Counted from the first letter of the stretch, positions 42,648-52,194 are shown. The stretch is DNA of 64,000 bases from JAVBSX01 sp031549145 (GCA_031549145.1 JAVBQI010000051.1:1-64000), one strand, 5' to 3'. Numbers and translations: made by a program. Notes: generated from the letters alone by a model not told the origin.

Positions 42648-44165
42648 TTAACTTTCTTCGTCTTCGTGAATCGCGGAGATGGTTTGTTTGACGAGTTTGC
42701 GCATCAGCGTCGCCGGGCCTTTCGAACCGGTAAACAGTTTGAATTGCATGCAAGCCTGGCCGATAAACATTTCGACGCCGGAAACGGTCTTGCATCCTTT
42801 CGCCTTGGCATTTTTGATCAAAAGCGTGTTTTCCGGATTGTAAACGGCGTCGAAAACGATCATTTCCTTTTTCAAACCGGATTTCTCGAAAGGCGTGTGA
42901 TCGACGTTGGGATGCATTCCGACGGGCGTGCAGTTCGCGATGATGTCGGCCCGGGTTCCATGCCGGAGTTCCCAGTCGACGTAATCGCAACCCAGGAGGC
43001 CCGCGAGGTATTGGGCTTTCGCATCTTCGAAATCGCTAACCGTAACCCGGACCTGGCGTTGGATCAAACCGTAGGCGACCGCTTTGCCCGCCCCGCCGGC
43101 TCCCAGGACGAGGGCGCGTTTGCCGATCATCGGGCTGTTGTCGGCCGAACCGTCGCCGCCCATCGCGATTTCGAGGCTCAAAATCGCGGCGATGTAATCC
43201 GTGTTGTAACCGCAACGTTCGTTCCCTTCGAACAAAACCGTATTGCAGGCTCCGATTTCCTCGACGGCGGGGTCCCATTGCGTCAACTCTTTCATGATTT
43301 CGACCTTGTGAGGGATCGTAACGCTGATCCCCCGGAAATCGACCAACGGAGCCTTGGCGACGAACTCGCTCAAATCCTGCGGAAAAACCCGCTGCGGAAG
43401 ATAGACCCGGTTCATATTGGCGTTCGAGAAACCGGCATTATGAATCAGCGGGCTTAAACTGTGGGCGATCGGGTCGCCGATTACGGCATACACGTCGGTT
43501 CTTGAGTTGATTTCCTCGAAACGATAATGATCCCGCAGTTTCGTGTATTCCAAAAGCCCCGGAGCGATCACCCGGGACTGGGAAAAGGTCGCGAAGGTGA
43601 ACGGGGAGCCGAATTTTTTCGCGAGGATCCGGGACATGACGCCGATCTCCCCCATGCTGATCCCGATCATCGGGGTCTCGGGGCGCTCGCGATTTTTCTC
43701 CCGGGTAAAAAGGACCAGCCGGAAAACATCGCCGATACTCTGCGGCGTAACGGCGATTTTAATGTAATCGGGGTCGCAGCCGAGCATCCGTTGGTACAGC
43801 GACTCAAGATCGTCCGGGGTTTCCTTCAAATCATGATAACTGATGAGCCGCTTGGTTTTCCCGAATCTCGGGATTTGGTGGGCGATATCCTCTTCCAGAT
43901 CGACGAATTCGACGCCGGCGGCGATCGCGGAGCGGAGGAGGACCATTCGCTTTTCCTCGGAATCGCGCCAAAGGCCGCCGTCTTTCGGCCGTCGGGCGGT
44001 TGCGACGACCGGGGTCGGGCGATCCGGCAGCAGCCGGCCGAGATTGGGTGTCGAGCGAAGAAAATCCAAGCGAAGCTCGACCAGTCGCATTCCCTCATCG
44101 GCAACGGAAAGATGTTCGGCAATCATCCGCTTGTGGGAGCCGCAGGCAATACTGACGCAAATCAT
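42648..44165 (-). CDS. aroDE: Bifunctional 3-dehydroquinate dehydratase / shikimate dehydrogenase
   Basis: Two consecutive shikimate pathway steps in one 505-aa protein. Residues 1-225 form a type I dehydratase: VELRLDFL, the His in LISYHDLKET and the Schiff-base Lys in YIKIAVTP. Residues about 230-505 form shikimate dehydrogenase: HSLSPLIHNAGF, VTIPHKVEIM (catalytic Lys), GACNTVLF, the NADP loop LGAGGAGKAVAYGL and GVEMFIGQACMQFKLFTG. The fusion is typical of plants and Chlamydia-type PVC bacteria. ATG 44165 gives the first domain at full length. Confidence 0.95.
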   Translation of the reverse strand: MICVSIACGSHKRMIAEHLSVADEGMRLVELRLDFLRSTPNLGRLLPDRPTPVVATARRPKDGGLWRDSEEKRMVLLRSAIAAGVEFVDLEEDIAHQIPRFGKTKRLISYHDLKETPDDLESLYQRMLGCDPDYIKIAVTPQSIGDVFRLVLFTREKNRERPETPMIGISMGEIGVMSRILAKKFGSPFTFATFSQSRVIAPGLLEYTKLRDHYRFEEINSRTDVYAVIGDPIAHSLSPLIHNAGFSNANMNRVYLPQRVFPQDLSEFVAKAPLVDFRGISVTIPHKVEIMKELTQWDPAVEEIGACNTVLFEGNERCGYNTDYIAAILSLEIAMGGDGSADNSPMIGKRALVLGAGGAGKAVAYGLIQRQVRVTVSDFEDAKAQYLAGLLGCDYVDWELRHGTRADIIANCTPVGMHPNVDHTPFEKSGLKKEMIVFDAVYNPENTLLIKNAKAKGCKTVSGVEMFIGQACMQFKLFTGSKGPATLMRKLVKQTISAIHEDEES

Positions 44166-44167
44166 GG

Positions 44168-44202
44168 GGAATTAAGAATTATGAATTAAGAAATAAGAAT
44201 GA
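44168..44202. repeat. AATTAAG heptamer array upstream of aroDE
   Basis: Units AATTAAG and AATTATG recur with 7-base spacing, starting three bases before the aroDE start codon (on the other strand). Confidence 0.7.
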
Positions 44203-44264
44203 TGTTGAGACTGCAGCGTCTTGATACGGTTTACTGATCTTCATACAAAAAACCGAACACCACA

Positions 44265-44362
44265 AACAGCAGCCCGAAGCGTAAGCGCCGGGTTTGCCCC
44301 GTGTTCTCATGTCAAAAACCGGGCGCTTACGCTTCCGGCTGCTGCCCGATTCGAAAATTTTT
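44265..44362. repeat. AACAGCAGCCCGAAGCG palindrome, copy 1
   Basis: Long inverted repeat: AACAGCAGCCCGAAGCG with its complement CGCTTCCGGCTGCTG. Tail CCCGATTCGAAAATTTTT. Located just after the LysM gene 3' end. Copies at 47915-48022 and 58209-58295; a collapsed copy at 63004-63030. Confidence 0.85.
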
Positions 44363-44454
44363 GCAAAGAACAATAACCTTGGGATGGTAGGTCGGTCGCC
44401 CGCCTTTTCCAATTATTCAGCTTCAACACGTACAGCTTCAAGCAAGCCCTTATT

Positions 44455-46830
44455 CTATCTTCTTTCCTGCGGAAAATCGAGAGCCTCGCGCGAAGGGAGC
44501 TTCAATTCGAGTCCGGGCTTCAGATATTCCGCGTCGTCCCCGAGTACGTCTTCGTTCAGCCGATACAATTCCTGCCAACCTCGGACATCCCCCAACTCGT
44601 TTTTCGCGATGTTGAAAAGATTGTCCCCTTCCTGAACGGTGTAAACCAGCTCTTGCGAGGAGGCAACCGTCCCGGGAGAAATGTCGATCGACACCTCGGG
44701 TCGAGCCTTTCTCGATCCGGGCCGAAACGGTTCCGCCTTCTTTCCGCCCGAGTCAAGGGAAAGGGCCTGCTGCCCCGGCGAAAGGACCTGCCGTCCAGGC
44801 GAAAAGAGTTTTTCTCTCTGCAAATCCGCGGATTCGTCGATCTGATCTCGCGTCTGTGTAGGAAGGCTCGATCGATTTGAGTCCAACGTCGCGACAGGCC
44901 GGGCCGTCGGCGAAGAGTCGGAAATCAGGGAAGTGACAACGGGCGGCGTCGAAAGTTCCGTCGAGGTCGAACGTTGCGTCGGCGTCGACCGACCCGTCAA
45001 GGGAGACGCGGAAATGCCGACGGGGCCGGGGGCCTCCGCAACGAACGTCTCTTGCGGCGAGGAGCTGGTCGCCGTCGGGGAAAAGAGTGGTGCCCGGGTC
45101 AGCTTCGCGTTCCCTTTTGAAGTTGCACTCCCTTTCGCGGTCGGTCTTTCTTTTGAAGCCGTACTCCCTATTGCGGTCGTATTTTCTCTTGAGGTCGGCT
45201 CTGTTTTTTGATCGGCGTATTTGGGGCGAGGCTGCGTCAAAACCGCTTGCGGCTCATTTTGTTGACGGACGGACGCGACCTGTTGTTGTTGCGGTTGTTG
45301 GGTCGAAGGTTGTGATTGCGGTTGCAACTGCCGCGATTGTTGCGACTGCTGTTGCAAAGACTGCTGCGGTTGAAGTTGCTGAGATTGTTGCAACGGCTGT
45401 TGCGTCAACGCGGTGCTTGTCGCGGAGATCGAATTCGCAACGACGGCAACCGGCTCCCGCATCGGCGAAACGGCCGGAGCCGCTTCGGCGAGTGTCCGGC
45501 TTGTGAGCGGGGAGGTTTGTTCGGTCGTCAACGGGACCGATGTTCCGGAGAAGGAAGAACGGTCCGACGTATTTTTCAAAGGCTCGCTGCCCGTTGAAAC
45601 CGCAGTTGTCGAAACAGGGGTCGTTGAAACGGATGTCCCTGTCTCCGTCCCTGTCGAACCGGAAGCGGAGAGCAAACCGGGAGCGGAAGCCGAAACGGGA
45701 GCGAGGGCCGAAACGGATGCCGGGGTTGAAACCGTTTCGTGGGAAAAATCGTTGGTCAATGACGCGATTCCCGGATTTCCGGCGACGACATTGGAAAAGG
45801 GGTCCGGAACGTTCGATTCGATGCCCGCAACGTCCAACTCCGGCACGGCTTCGGTTCCGTACGGATCGGAGATCATCGGCGGATCGTTTGCTGCGAACGA
45901 ATCGACGGATTGCGTACCGATGAGCGGCTCAAGGGAATCGAGAGGGTTTTCCAAGGATTGTTCCAATGTCCCAGCTTCGGTCTCTGGAACGAGGGAAACG
46001 GCGGGCGGAGATTGTTTTTCGTTGGTCGAGGTTGACCCGACCGCCGAAGTGTAAGCCGGATTCGCTTCGACCGGTTTCGAAAGCGGGGGTTCCGCGAGAC
46101 GGTCGGGGGATTTCGAAGGGCTCTCTTTTTTCGCGAGAGTTTCGGAGAGGGATTCGGTCAACGGCTTGTTTTCGGCGAGGATCGCGGCGTTTTTTTTCGC
46201 GTGGGCGTAATACCGGTACCCGATCAAACCGCCGATTGACAGGAAAATCAGCGCGGCGGTCGCGACGATTTTGAATCGAATCGAGCGGATCGCGTTTTCG
46301 TAGGCCTCTTCGTCGAAGTCTTCTTCTCCGGAAACTTCTTCCTCTTCGCCATTTTCCTGCCGCAAGGCGGGCAGCGGAATTTCGTCCCGGAGTCCCTCGA
46401 TTTTTCCTTCGATTTCCTCTTCGGAGAAATCCGGCGACTCGCTCTTTCGCAAACGCGAAAGCAGCGAAAAAGTGCGACTTTTCAAAAACGTGAACGAAAC
46501 GACGGCCCCGTTGAGGCAAAAACGCGAGACGGCCCGAAGCACGGCGACGGTTCGCCAAAAAACGACCGCGGTTCCTCTCCAAAGATTCTTGACGAATTTC
46601 AAAAAATCGGCTCCGGGGTCGACGTCCGGCTCCGGCTCTTCGGTGAGGTCGTCCCGAATTTCGGTGGGAGCGACCGCGGCGGGCATTTCGAGTCCGGCCT
46701 GCGAAAGCGGCGGGGCCGATTCGAGTGCCGAGAGCTCAGCGTCGGAGACGGAGAACTCGACGAAATCCGGAAGTTGCGGTTTCGAAGAATGGAACTTTTC
46801 CCTGTTTTTATGATTTGATTTTCCCGACAT
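44455..46830 (-). CDS. Membrane protein with C-terminal LysM domain
   Basis: 791 aa from ATG 46830. A charged acidic N-terminus with an amphipathic stretch, one strong membrane segment (IVATAALIFLSIGGLIGYRY, about residue 200), then a very long Ser/Thr/Gln/Pro-rich linker (about 220-700) containing Gln runs such as QPQQSLQQQSQQS. The C-terminal domain YTVQEGDNLFNIAKNELGDV is LysM, a peptidoglycan-binding fold; the rest reads LNEDVLGDDAEYLKPGLEL. A tail-anchored position across the periplasm onto cell wall is inferred. It could be a cell-envelope organiser. No enzyme is present. Confidence 0.8.
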   Translation of the reverse strand: MSGKSNHKNREKFHSSKPQLPDFVEFSVSDAELSALESAPPLSQAGLEMPAAVAPTEIRDDLTEEPEPDVDPGADFLKFVKNLWRGTAVVFWRTVAVLRAVSRFCLNGAVVSFTFLKSRTFSLLSRLRKSESPDFSEEEIEGKIEGLRDEIPLPALRQENGEEEEVSGEEDFDEEAYENAIRSIRFKIVATAALIFLSIGGLIGYRYYAHAKKNAAILAENKPLTESLSETLAKKESPSKSPDRLAEPPLSKPVEANPAYTSAVGSTSTNEKQSPPAVSLVPETEAGTLEQSLENPLDSLEPLIGTQSVDSFAANDPPMISDPYGTEAVPELDVAGIESNVPDPFSNVVAGNPGIASLTNDFSHETVSTPASVSALAPVSASAPGLLSASGSTGTETGTSVSTTPVSTTAVSTGSEPLKNTSDRSSFSGTSVPLTTEQTSPLTSRTLAEAAPAVSPMREPVAVVANSISATSTALTQQPLQQSQQLQPQQSLQQQSQQSRQLQPQSQPSTQQPQQQQVASVRQQNEPQAVLTQPRPKYADQKTEPTSRENTTAIGSTASKERPTAKGSATSKGNAKLTRAPLFSPTATSSSPQETFVAEAPGPVGISASPLTGRSTPTQRSTSTELSTPPVVTSLISDSSPTARPVATLDSNRSSLPTQTRDQIDESADLQREKLFSPGRQVLSPGQQALSLDSGGKKAEPFRPGSRKARPEVSIDISPGTVASSQELVYTVQEGDNLFNIAKNELGDVRGWQELYRLNEDVLGDDAEYLKPGLELKLPSREALDFPQERR

Positions 46831-47033
46831 TTTGCATCCTTGCAAACCCCTGATTGTGAGCGGAAATGAACGGGGAATTGTACACGATTCGGCCGAATCG
46901 TACCAGAGGAAAATCGAAACATTGCCCCGATGATTGACTGGGGCAATGTTGGCAAAATAGCAAGACTGCCTGTTTTGTGGGAAATTCGTAAAACAGGCAG
47001 TAAAACACCGTCGCAACCTCTAAAAATCGCGTC

Positions 47034-47780
47034 TTACCGAAAGAATCGGGGGCGGCACTCGACCTGACGGTACTCTTGAATGGTTACATTTTGGAACCAA
47101 ATTTCCCCGCCGTGATCCTGGAACATGAGACGACCGTAACGATTTTCGCCAAACCCTTTCGCTTCGTTGAATTTGCTCTCGGCGATATGCTTTCGCCAAT
47201 CATTCGTGCCGGTATGCACGACCAAAACCCGTTGGTCGTTGAGCCAATGTTCGATTCGGTTGCCGAAAACGACGATTTTCGTGTGGTTGAACTCCCCGGC
47301 CGGCTTCAAATGCTTGGAGGCATCGGGAGCGTAAACGTCGTACAACGAGCCGGTTTGGTTCTTCGGATTGAGTTCACTGGAGCGTTCGTCGTCGAGAATC
47401 TGGTATTCGCAACCGAGCCAACGGTTGCCGAATTTTCTGTATCGATATTTAACGCCACTGTTGGCCCCTTCGACGATTTTCCAGTCGAATTCGAGGACGA
47501 AATATTCATACGTTTTTTTGGAGATAATATCACCGGCCCGCTGTTCCCGATGCAAAACGCCGTCGTTCAAGACCCAGCCGGGTCGAACCTCATCACCGCT
47601 CGCGGTCATCCAATTTTCGAGCGAATTGCCGGAAAAGAGCGGAACCTTCGACCCCAGAACGTAGGTGGGGGCATGGGGGCGTGCGAAAAGCAAGTGTCCC
47701 GGCCCGGCTGCGAAAACGGAGGAGCTGCTTAAAAGAAAAACCGCTATAACCGGCAAAACAATGGCTTGAGAACGATTCAT
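47034..47780 (-). CDS. Secreted single DUF1080 protein
   Basis: 248 aa. Signal peptide MNRSQAIVLPVIAVFLLSSS, likely cleaved at VFAAG. One DUF1080 domain: PLFSGNSLENW, FVLEFDWKIVEGANSGVKYR, WLGCEYQILDDER and WFQNVTIQEYR. It is the same family as the two-domain protein at 20147. Family members are 3-keto-disaccharide hydrolase-like; the substrate is unknown. No neighbour suggests a pathway. Confidence 0.88.
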   Translation of the reverse strand: MNRSQAIVLPVIAVFLLSSSSVFAAGPGHLLFARPHAPTYVLGSKVPLFSGNSLENWMTASGDEVRPGWVLNDGVLHREQRAGDIISKKTYEYFVLEFDWKIVEGANSGVKYRYRKFGNRWLGCEYQILDDERSSELNPKNQTGSLYDVYAPDASKHLKPAGEFNHTKIVVFGNRIEHWLNDQRVLVVHTGTNDWRKHIAESKFNEAKGFGENRYGRLMFQDHGGEIWFQNVTIQEYRQVECRPRFFR

Positions 47781-47914
47781 ATCTTTTCTCCGAATGGAAA
47801 AGTAGTGGGAATAAAGAGAACAGGCAAAAACAACCGCTTAATCCTACCATACTTTAGGTGATTTGGGAAGATTTTTTGGTTAAAATGCAAGACGATTTTA
47901 TTTCGAACGCGGCA

Positions 47915-48022
47915 AACAGCAGCCCGAAGCGTCAGCGCCGGGTTGGCCTCGCGTTTTCGTGTTGGGAAACCGGGCGCTGACGCTTCCGGCTGCTGTCCGA
48001 TTCGAGATTTTTCCGAAAATCC
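47915..48022. repeat. AACAGCAGCCCGAAGCG palindrome, copy 2
   Basis: Second full copy, in the 406-base gap between the divergent DUF1080 and small membrane genes. The rest of that gap holds no gene. Confidence 0.85.
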
Positions 48023-48186
48023 CGACTTTGCAGTTCTCTTGATTTTCTGCAAACCTCACTGTTTTTTCGGCGATTCCTGGTTAAAATGTAAGGTAAAGAG
48101 GCGTCGATTCAACGTCAATCGGAAATCTCTGCATTCAAGCCGCGATCCGAGGAGCATTCGGCAGTCGTAACCAAGAGGGACAACAA

Positions 48187-48456
48187 ATGAAATTTTTTCG
48201 ATATTGCTATCATTATTTGCTTTCGCTCTTTTTCGTCCTTCTCAGTAGCGGATTAATTTTCGCCGCCGGAAGAGACGAGGATAAACCGCCGCCGCCGGAG
48301 CCGGAATGGATCCTTTCCTACGCGCTGCTCGCCGGTTGCGTTACATTGGGATTGATATTGATTCTTCGATCCGGTCGCCGGGCCGATTCCATTATCGATG
48401 AGTATGACCGGAAAAGAATGCAAGAAGAAGAATTGAAAAGAATGGGGAAACACTGA
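48187..48456 (+). CDS. Small two-helix membrane protein
   Basis: 89 aa. First hydrophobic segment (YHYLLSLFFVLLSSGLIFA) may be a signal peptide or anchor. A Pro/Glu-rich loop DKPPPPEPEW follows, then a second segment (ILSYALLAGCVTLGLILIL), then a charged tail ending EELKRMGKH. No known motif. Similar small proteins in planctomycetes are unannotated. Its start is well placed (ATG after GGACAAC). Confidence 0.65.
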   Translation: MKFFRYCYHYLLSLFFVLLSSGLIFAAGRDEDKPPPPEPEWILSYALLAGCVTLGLILILRSGRRADSIIDEYDRKRMQEEELKRMGKH

Positions 48457-48463
48457 GGCAAGG

Positions 48464-48505
48464 CTGTAGGCTATAGACTGTAGGCTGTAGGGAATGGTTG
48501 GAAAA
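48464..48505 (+). repeat. GGCTGTA heptamer array with GGTTGGAAA
   Basis: Units GGCTGTA, GGCTATA and ACTGTA, ending GGGAATGGTTGGAAAA; the same design as 3070-3126 and 23548-23624. The remaining 228 bases before the ABC gene contain no gene. Confidence 0.8.
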
Positions 48506-48733
48506 TGGGGTCGGCTGCCAACGACCTTCAATCAATAGCCTTTGCCCAAAGTTTTATGTGTCTCCAAATGTAAACTTGATGCTATACCGTACGCGGTATT
48601 GCGGTAAGCCTTCGGCCTCATTTAGTCCGCAGCCTCGTTGGGCTGCTAACTTATTGCATGCCGAGCACTTACCGATTCGGACTCGAAAAAATGGAAAAGG
48701 AGAAAAGTCGAATTTTTCGACTTCGCAAAGTAT

Positions 48734-49408
48734 ATGCTCAACGTCGAACGGATCAGTAAGGAGTATCCGGCGAGGAGCGGGACGATTTCGGTGTTGCGGG
48801 ATTGTTCGTTTTCGCTGGAAAAAGGGGAATCGCTCGCGGTTCTCGGACCGAGCGGTTCAGGCAAGAGTACGCTTCTGAGCATTCTCGGAACCTTGGAATC
48901 ACCGAGCGGCGGGGCGTTGGAGTTGGACGGAATCCGGCCGTTCGGGCTGGGCGAAAAGGAATTGGCCGCGTTTCGACGGGAAAAGATCGGGTTCGTTTTT
49001 CAGGATCATCATTTGCTGCCGCAATGCAATGCTCTTGAGAATGTGCTGATTCCGTTTTTGGCCGAAGGGCGTGTTTCGAGTTCGCAATCGGATTTTGCCC
49101 TCGAATTGTTGGAAAAAGTCGGTCTCGCCGAGCGGATCGATCATCGGCCGGGCGAACTTTCGGGGGGCGAGCGGCAACGGGTCGCGATCGCCCGGGCGCT
49201 GGTCCGGCGGCCGTCGTTGATTTTGGCCGACGAGCCGACCGGGAATCTCGACCGGACGACGGCGGCGAGCGTTACGGAATTGCTTTTTTCGCTGCTCGAT
49301 TCGAGTTGGAGCCTGATTTTGGCGACGCACGATCTTTCCCTGGCCGGAAAATTGAAATACCAAAAAGAGATCGACGACGGCCGGTTGCTCGACCGCGCCA
49401 AAGGGTGA
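48734..49408 (+). CDS. LolD-type ABC transporter ATPase
   Basis: 224 aa. Walker A GPSGSGKST, Q loop FVFQDHHLLPQ, signature LSGGERQRVA, Walker B LILADEPTGNLD, H loop ATHD. The order and LLPQCNALENVLIP place it in the LolD/MacB-type group. These export lipoproteins or move substrates with an MacB or LolCE permease. No permease gene adjoins, so its partner must be elsewhere. iorB follows 61 bases later on the same strand. Confidence 0.85.
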   Translation: MLNVERISKEYPARSGTISVLRDCSFSLEKGESLAVLGPSGSGKSTLLSILGTLESPSGGALELDGIRPFGLGEKELAAFRREKIGFVFQDHHLLPQCNALENVLIPFLAEGRVSSSQSDFALELLEKVGLAERIDHRPGELSGGERQRVAIARALVRRPSLILADEPTGNLDRTTAASVTELLFSLLDSSWSLILATHDLSLAGKLKYQKEIDDGRLLDRAKG

Positions 49409-49469
49409 AAAAGGGACGTTCCATATCATTGAAATACAATTATCGTAAAATCATCAACATCATCAACAA

Positions 49470-50048
49470 ATGCAAACAACGAGTGTCGTGCTTGTCGGGG
49501 TCGGTGGGCAGGGAATTTTATTGGCGAGCGAAATCATCGCTCAAGCGGCCGTCGCCGCCGGGTTCGACGTCAAGACGAACGAAGTGCATGGGATGGCCCA
49601 GCGGGGCGGATCGGTGATCGCGCAAATCCGTTTCGGCGAGAAGGTTTATTCCCCGCTCGTTCCGCAACAATCGGCCAGCGTCCTCGGCTCTCTCGAACGT
49701 ATGGAATCCCTGCGGTATGTCGATTACCTGGCACCCGGAGGGTTGGCCGTCGTTTCCGACCAGCGAATCATTCCGGTGAGCGCTTCGACCGGCCCGGTCA
49801 AGTATCCGGAAATCGACGCGGCGGTGTTGCGGGAACATTTTCCCCGGCTGATTTATCTCGACGCCGTCGGCGAGGCGACCCGGCTGGGGAACCCGAAAGC
49901 GGCCAACACGATCCTGCTTGGGGCGATGTCGCGGGAAATCCGGCTGCCCGAAACCGCTTGGGAAACGGCCCTTCGCAAAAGCGTCAAGGAAAAATTTCTC
50001 GACGTCAATCTTAAGGCCTTCGCAATCGGACGAGGAATGAAGGAATGA
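49470..50048 (+). CDS. iorB: Indolepyruvate ferredoxin oxidoreductase beta subunit
   Basis: 192 aa, gamma/beta-type 2-oxoacid oxidoreductase subunit. GVGGQGILLASEIIAQAA is the conserved start, EVHGMAQRGGSVIAQIRFG the substrate-side motif. Family members pair with a large IorA subunit; none is near. It may work with a distant IorA or be a partial system. The product ends RGMKE, at the edge of the compound repeat. Confidence 0.85.
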   Translation: MQTTSVVLVGVGGQGILLASEIIAQAAVAAGFDVKTNEVHGMAQRGGSVIAQIRFGEKVYSPLVPQQSASVLGSLERMESLRYVDYLAPGGLAVVSDQRIIPVSASTGPVKYPEIDAAVLREHFPRLIYLDAVGEATRLGNPKAANTILLGAMSREIRLPETAWETALRKSVKEKFLDVNLKAFAIGRGMKE

Positions 50049-50161
50049 AAATTTAGAATTAAAAATTATGAATTAAGAATTATTTTGGGAAGCCTCTTCG
50101 CGACCGTAGGCCGCGGCTCTCTTCCCACTTCCCACTTCCCACTATCCTCTATCCTCTAACA
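50048..50161 (-). repeat. Compound repeat element, inverted copy
   Basis: On the minus strand: GGATAGA units, three GGGAAGT units, GAGCCGCGGCC palindrome variant, then AATTCTTAATTCATAATT. Same order as 42541-42636. It fills the gap between iorB and the next gene, ending one base before its ATG. Confidence 0.85.
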
Positions 50162-50833
50162 ATGTACTTTTCCCTTGACCAGCCGGTTGGTGCTCCGCCG
50201 CTTTCGGAATGCGTTTTTCCGGGCGATCGGGTCGTGATTGTGCCGGATAAGCGCATCGCCCGGGAAGAGGAGGTGCTCGCGGAACTGGCTTCGCAAGTTT
50301 TCCGGCTTTGCACGGAACCGGAAGAGATCGCGATTGTCTTAACCGAGGAAGAGGAAAAGAAAAAAGGGACGGCCCTGCGGAACGCTCTGCACGATCGGTT
50401 GTCCGAGACAAACGGCGAGCCGGTCCGGATCGCGATTCATTCTCCCGCCGAGCGGAAAACGCTGGGATTTCTCGCCGCCAACGACAAAGGGGAACCGGTC
50501 GGCCTTTGCCGGACGATCCTGGACGCCGATTTCGTGATTCCGGTCGGCGAAATCCCCTCGAAACCGTACGTCGGTTATTACGGCGTTTACACCGCCCTGT
50601 TTCCGCGGTTTTGCGACGAAGAAACGCAAATCCGTTTTCTCCGCGCCGAGCAGGGCAATCCCGACGCCAAACTCAAGAAGCGGCTGCTCGGCGAAGTCGA
50701 GGAAATGGCCGCGTTTCTCGGCATTCTCCTGACGATTCAGCGGAGCGGTTCGGCATGGTCGTGCGGGTTGCCGACGACGTTCGGCGTTCCGGCACGTTCG
50801 AGCGCCCGGCGTTCAGTGGACTCGCCGCGTTAG
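50162..50833 (+). pseudogene. Truncated lactate-racemase-like (DUF2088) protein
   Basis: A 223-aa frame whose first 200 residues resemble the N-terminal half of LarA/DUF2088 proteins (PVGAPPLSECVFPGDRVVIV, ILDADFVIPVGEIPSKPYV, EEMAAFLGILLTIQ). Family members exceed 400 aa and carry the nickel-cofactor residues in the second half, which is absent. After TIQ the sequence changes character (SAWSCGLPTTFGVPARS). The neighbouring frame reads ERFGMVVRVADDVRRSG, which hints at a frameshift, but I cannot decide. The stop overlaps the ribosome site of the ClC gene. Likely a truncated remnant. Confidence 0.55.
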
Positions 50834-50847
50834 AAGGGAGCAACAAG

Positions 50848-52122
50848 GTGAGCCCGGGATTTCGCGGTCAAAATTCGGATACGGTTGTCGGGTTCAGGGC
50901 CTGGTCGATGATCCCGTTCGCCCTGGTGATCGGCGTCGGGTGCTCGCTCTTGCTCATCCTCATCTCGGAGGCGGCCCGGTTGCTCGAACGGTTTTGGTGG
51001 TCGGTATTGCCGATGCAGTTCGGGGTTGATCCGTTCGGGCCGACTTGGATTTTCACCATTTTGACGCTCACCGGCTTGCTGGTTGGGCTGATCGTTTGGA
51101 AGGTCCCGGGACATGCCGGACCGGACCCCGCGACCATCTCGCTCATTGACGAACCATTCCACGCCTCGGTCGTGCCCGGGCTTTTGCTCGCCGCCGTCCT
51201 GATGCTCGCCGGCGGCGTCAGCCTCGGGCCGGAAAACCCGATCATGGGGGCGAATATCGCGCTCGCGGTGTTTTTAGGACGAAGGTTCGTGCCGCGTACC
51301 GATCAGGCCGTTTGGAAAACCCTCGCGATCGCCGGGACCGTCGGAGCCTTGTTCGGAACGCCGCTCGCCGTCGCCTTGATGCTTTCGGAAATTCCGGGCA
51401 ACGATCCGAAAGTTCCCCTTTGGGATCGATTGGTCGTCCCGCTTATCGCGGCCGGCGCGGGAGCCTTGACCACGAAAGCGTTGGCCGGTTCCGTTTTTTC
51501 GATCGTGTTGCCGAACTATCCCGGCTTCCAATGGGTCGATCTGCTGAGCGGTTCGTTGATCGCAGCGGTCGCGGCCCTGATCGGGCTGATCGCCGTGTAC
51601 GTCTATCCCTGGGCACATCGACTGTTCGCCCGGCTCGGATTTCAGCCGCTGATGATCGTCATCGGCGGAATGCTGCTGGGGGTGCTCGGAATGATCGGCG
51701 GGGAAATCACGCTCTCGAAAGGGTTGGATCAGATGCGGGAATTGACCGACCGGATCGGGGAGGATTCGTTTTCGGGGCTGGTTCTCATCATCACGGTCAA
51801 ACTGGCGGCGATCGTCGTCGCGGCGAGCTGCTGTTTTCGCGGCGGCCGCATTTTCCCTTCGCTGTTCGTCGGCGTCGCCGTCGGGGTCGCGGCCCATGTT
51901 CTCTGTCCGGCGATTCCGGCGGCGTTGGCCGTCGCCGCCGGAGCGGTCGGCATGTCGCTGGCGATCACGCGGCAAGGTTGGCTCTCGTTTTTTATGGCCG
52001 CGATCCTGGTCCCGCAATTCGCGATCATGAGCATCCTGTGCCTGTGCATGATCCCGGCGTGGGTTCTCACCAGCGGGCGACCGGAAATGGTCGTCGAAAA
52101 AAGCGAAGCGGTCCGTCATTGA
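50848..52122 (+). CDS. ClC-type chloride channel / ion channel protein
   Basis: 424 aa from GTG 50848, chosen because GAAGGGAG precedes it by eight bases and it opens MSPGFRG before the first helix. ClC-like motifs: GGVSLGPENPIMGANIAL (selectivity filter 1), GTPLAVALMLSE, and RGGRIFPSLFVGVAVGVAAH (filter 2). About ten or eleven hydrophobic helices. YfeO-type members lack the full external gating glutamate; the Glu in LGPENP is present. Function as chloride or fluoride conductor is inferred. Confidence 0.85.
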   Translation: MSPGFRGQNSDTVVGFRAWSMIPFALVIGVGCSLLLILISEAARLLERFWWSVLPMQFGVDPFGPTWIFTILTLTGLLVGLIVWKVPGHAGPDPATISLIDEPFHASVVPGLLLAAVLMLAGGVSLGPENPIMGANIALAVFLGRRFVPRTDQAVWKTLAIAGTVGALFGTPLAVALMLSEIPGNDPKVPLWDRLVVPLIAAGAGALTTKALAGSVFSIVLPNYPGFQWVDLLSGSLIAAVAALIGLIAVYVYPWAHRLFARLGFQPLMIVIGGMLLGVLGMIGGEITLSKGLDQMRELTDRIGEDSFSGLVLIITVKLAAIVVAASCCFRGGRIFPSLFVGVAVGVAAHVLCPAIPAALAVAAGAVGMSLAITRQGWLSFFMAAILVPQFAIMSILCLCMIPAWVLTSGRPEMVVEKSEAVRH

Positions 52123-52194
52123 TGCGGCTTAGCGACTTCGCAACTTAGCGGCTTGGAAAACACGATTTGCTAAGCCGCCAATTGCGAGTGCGTG

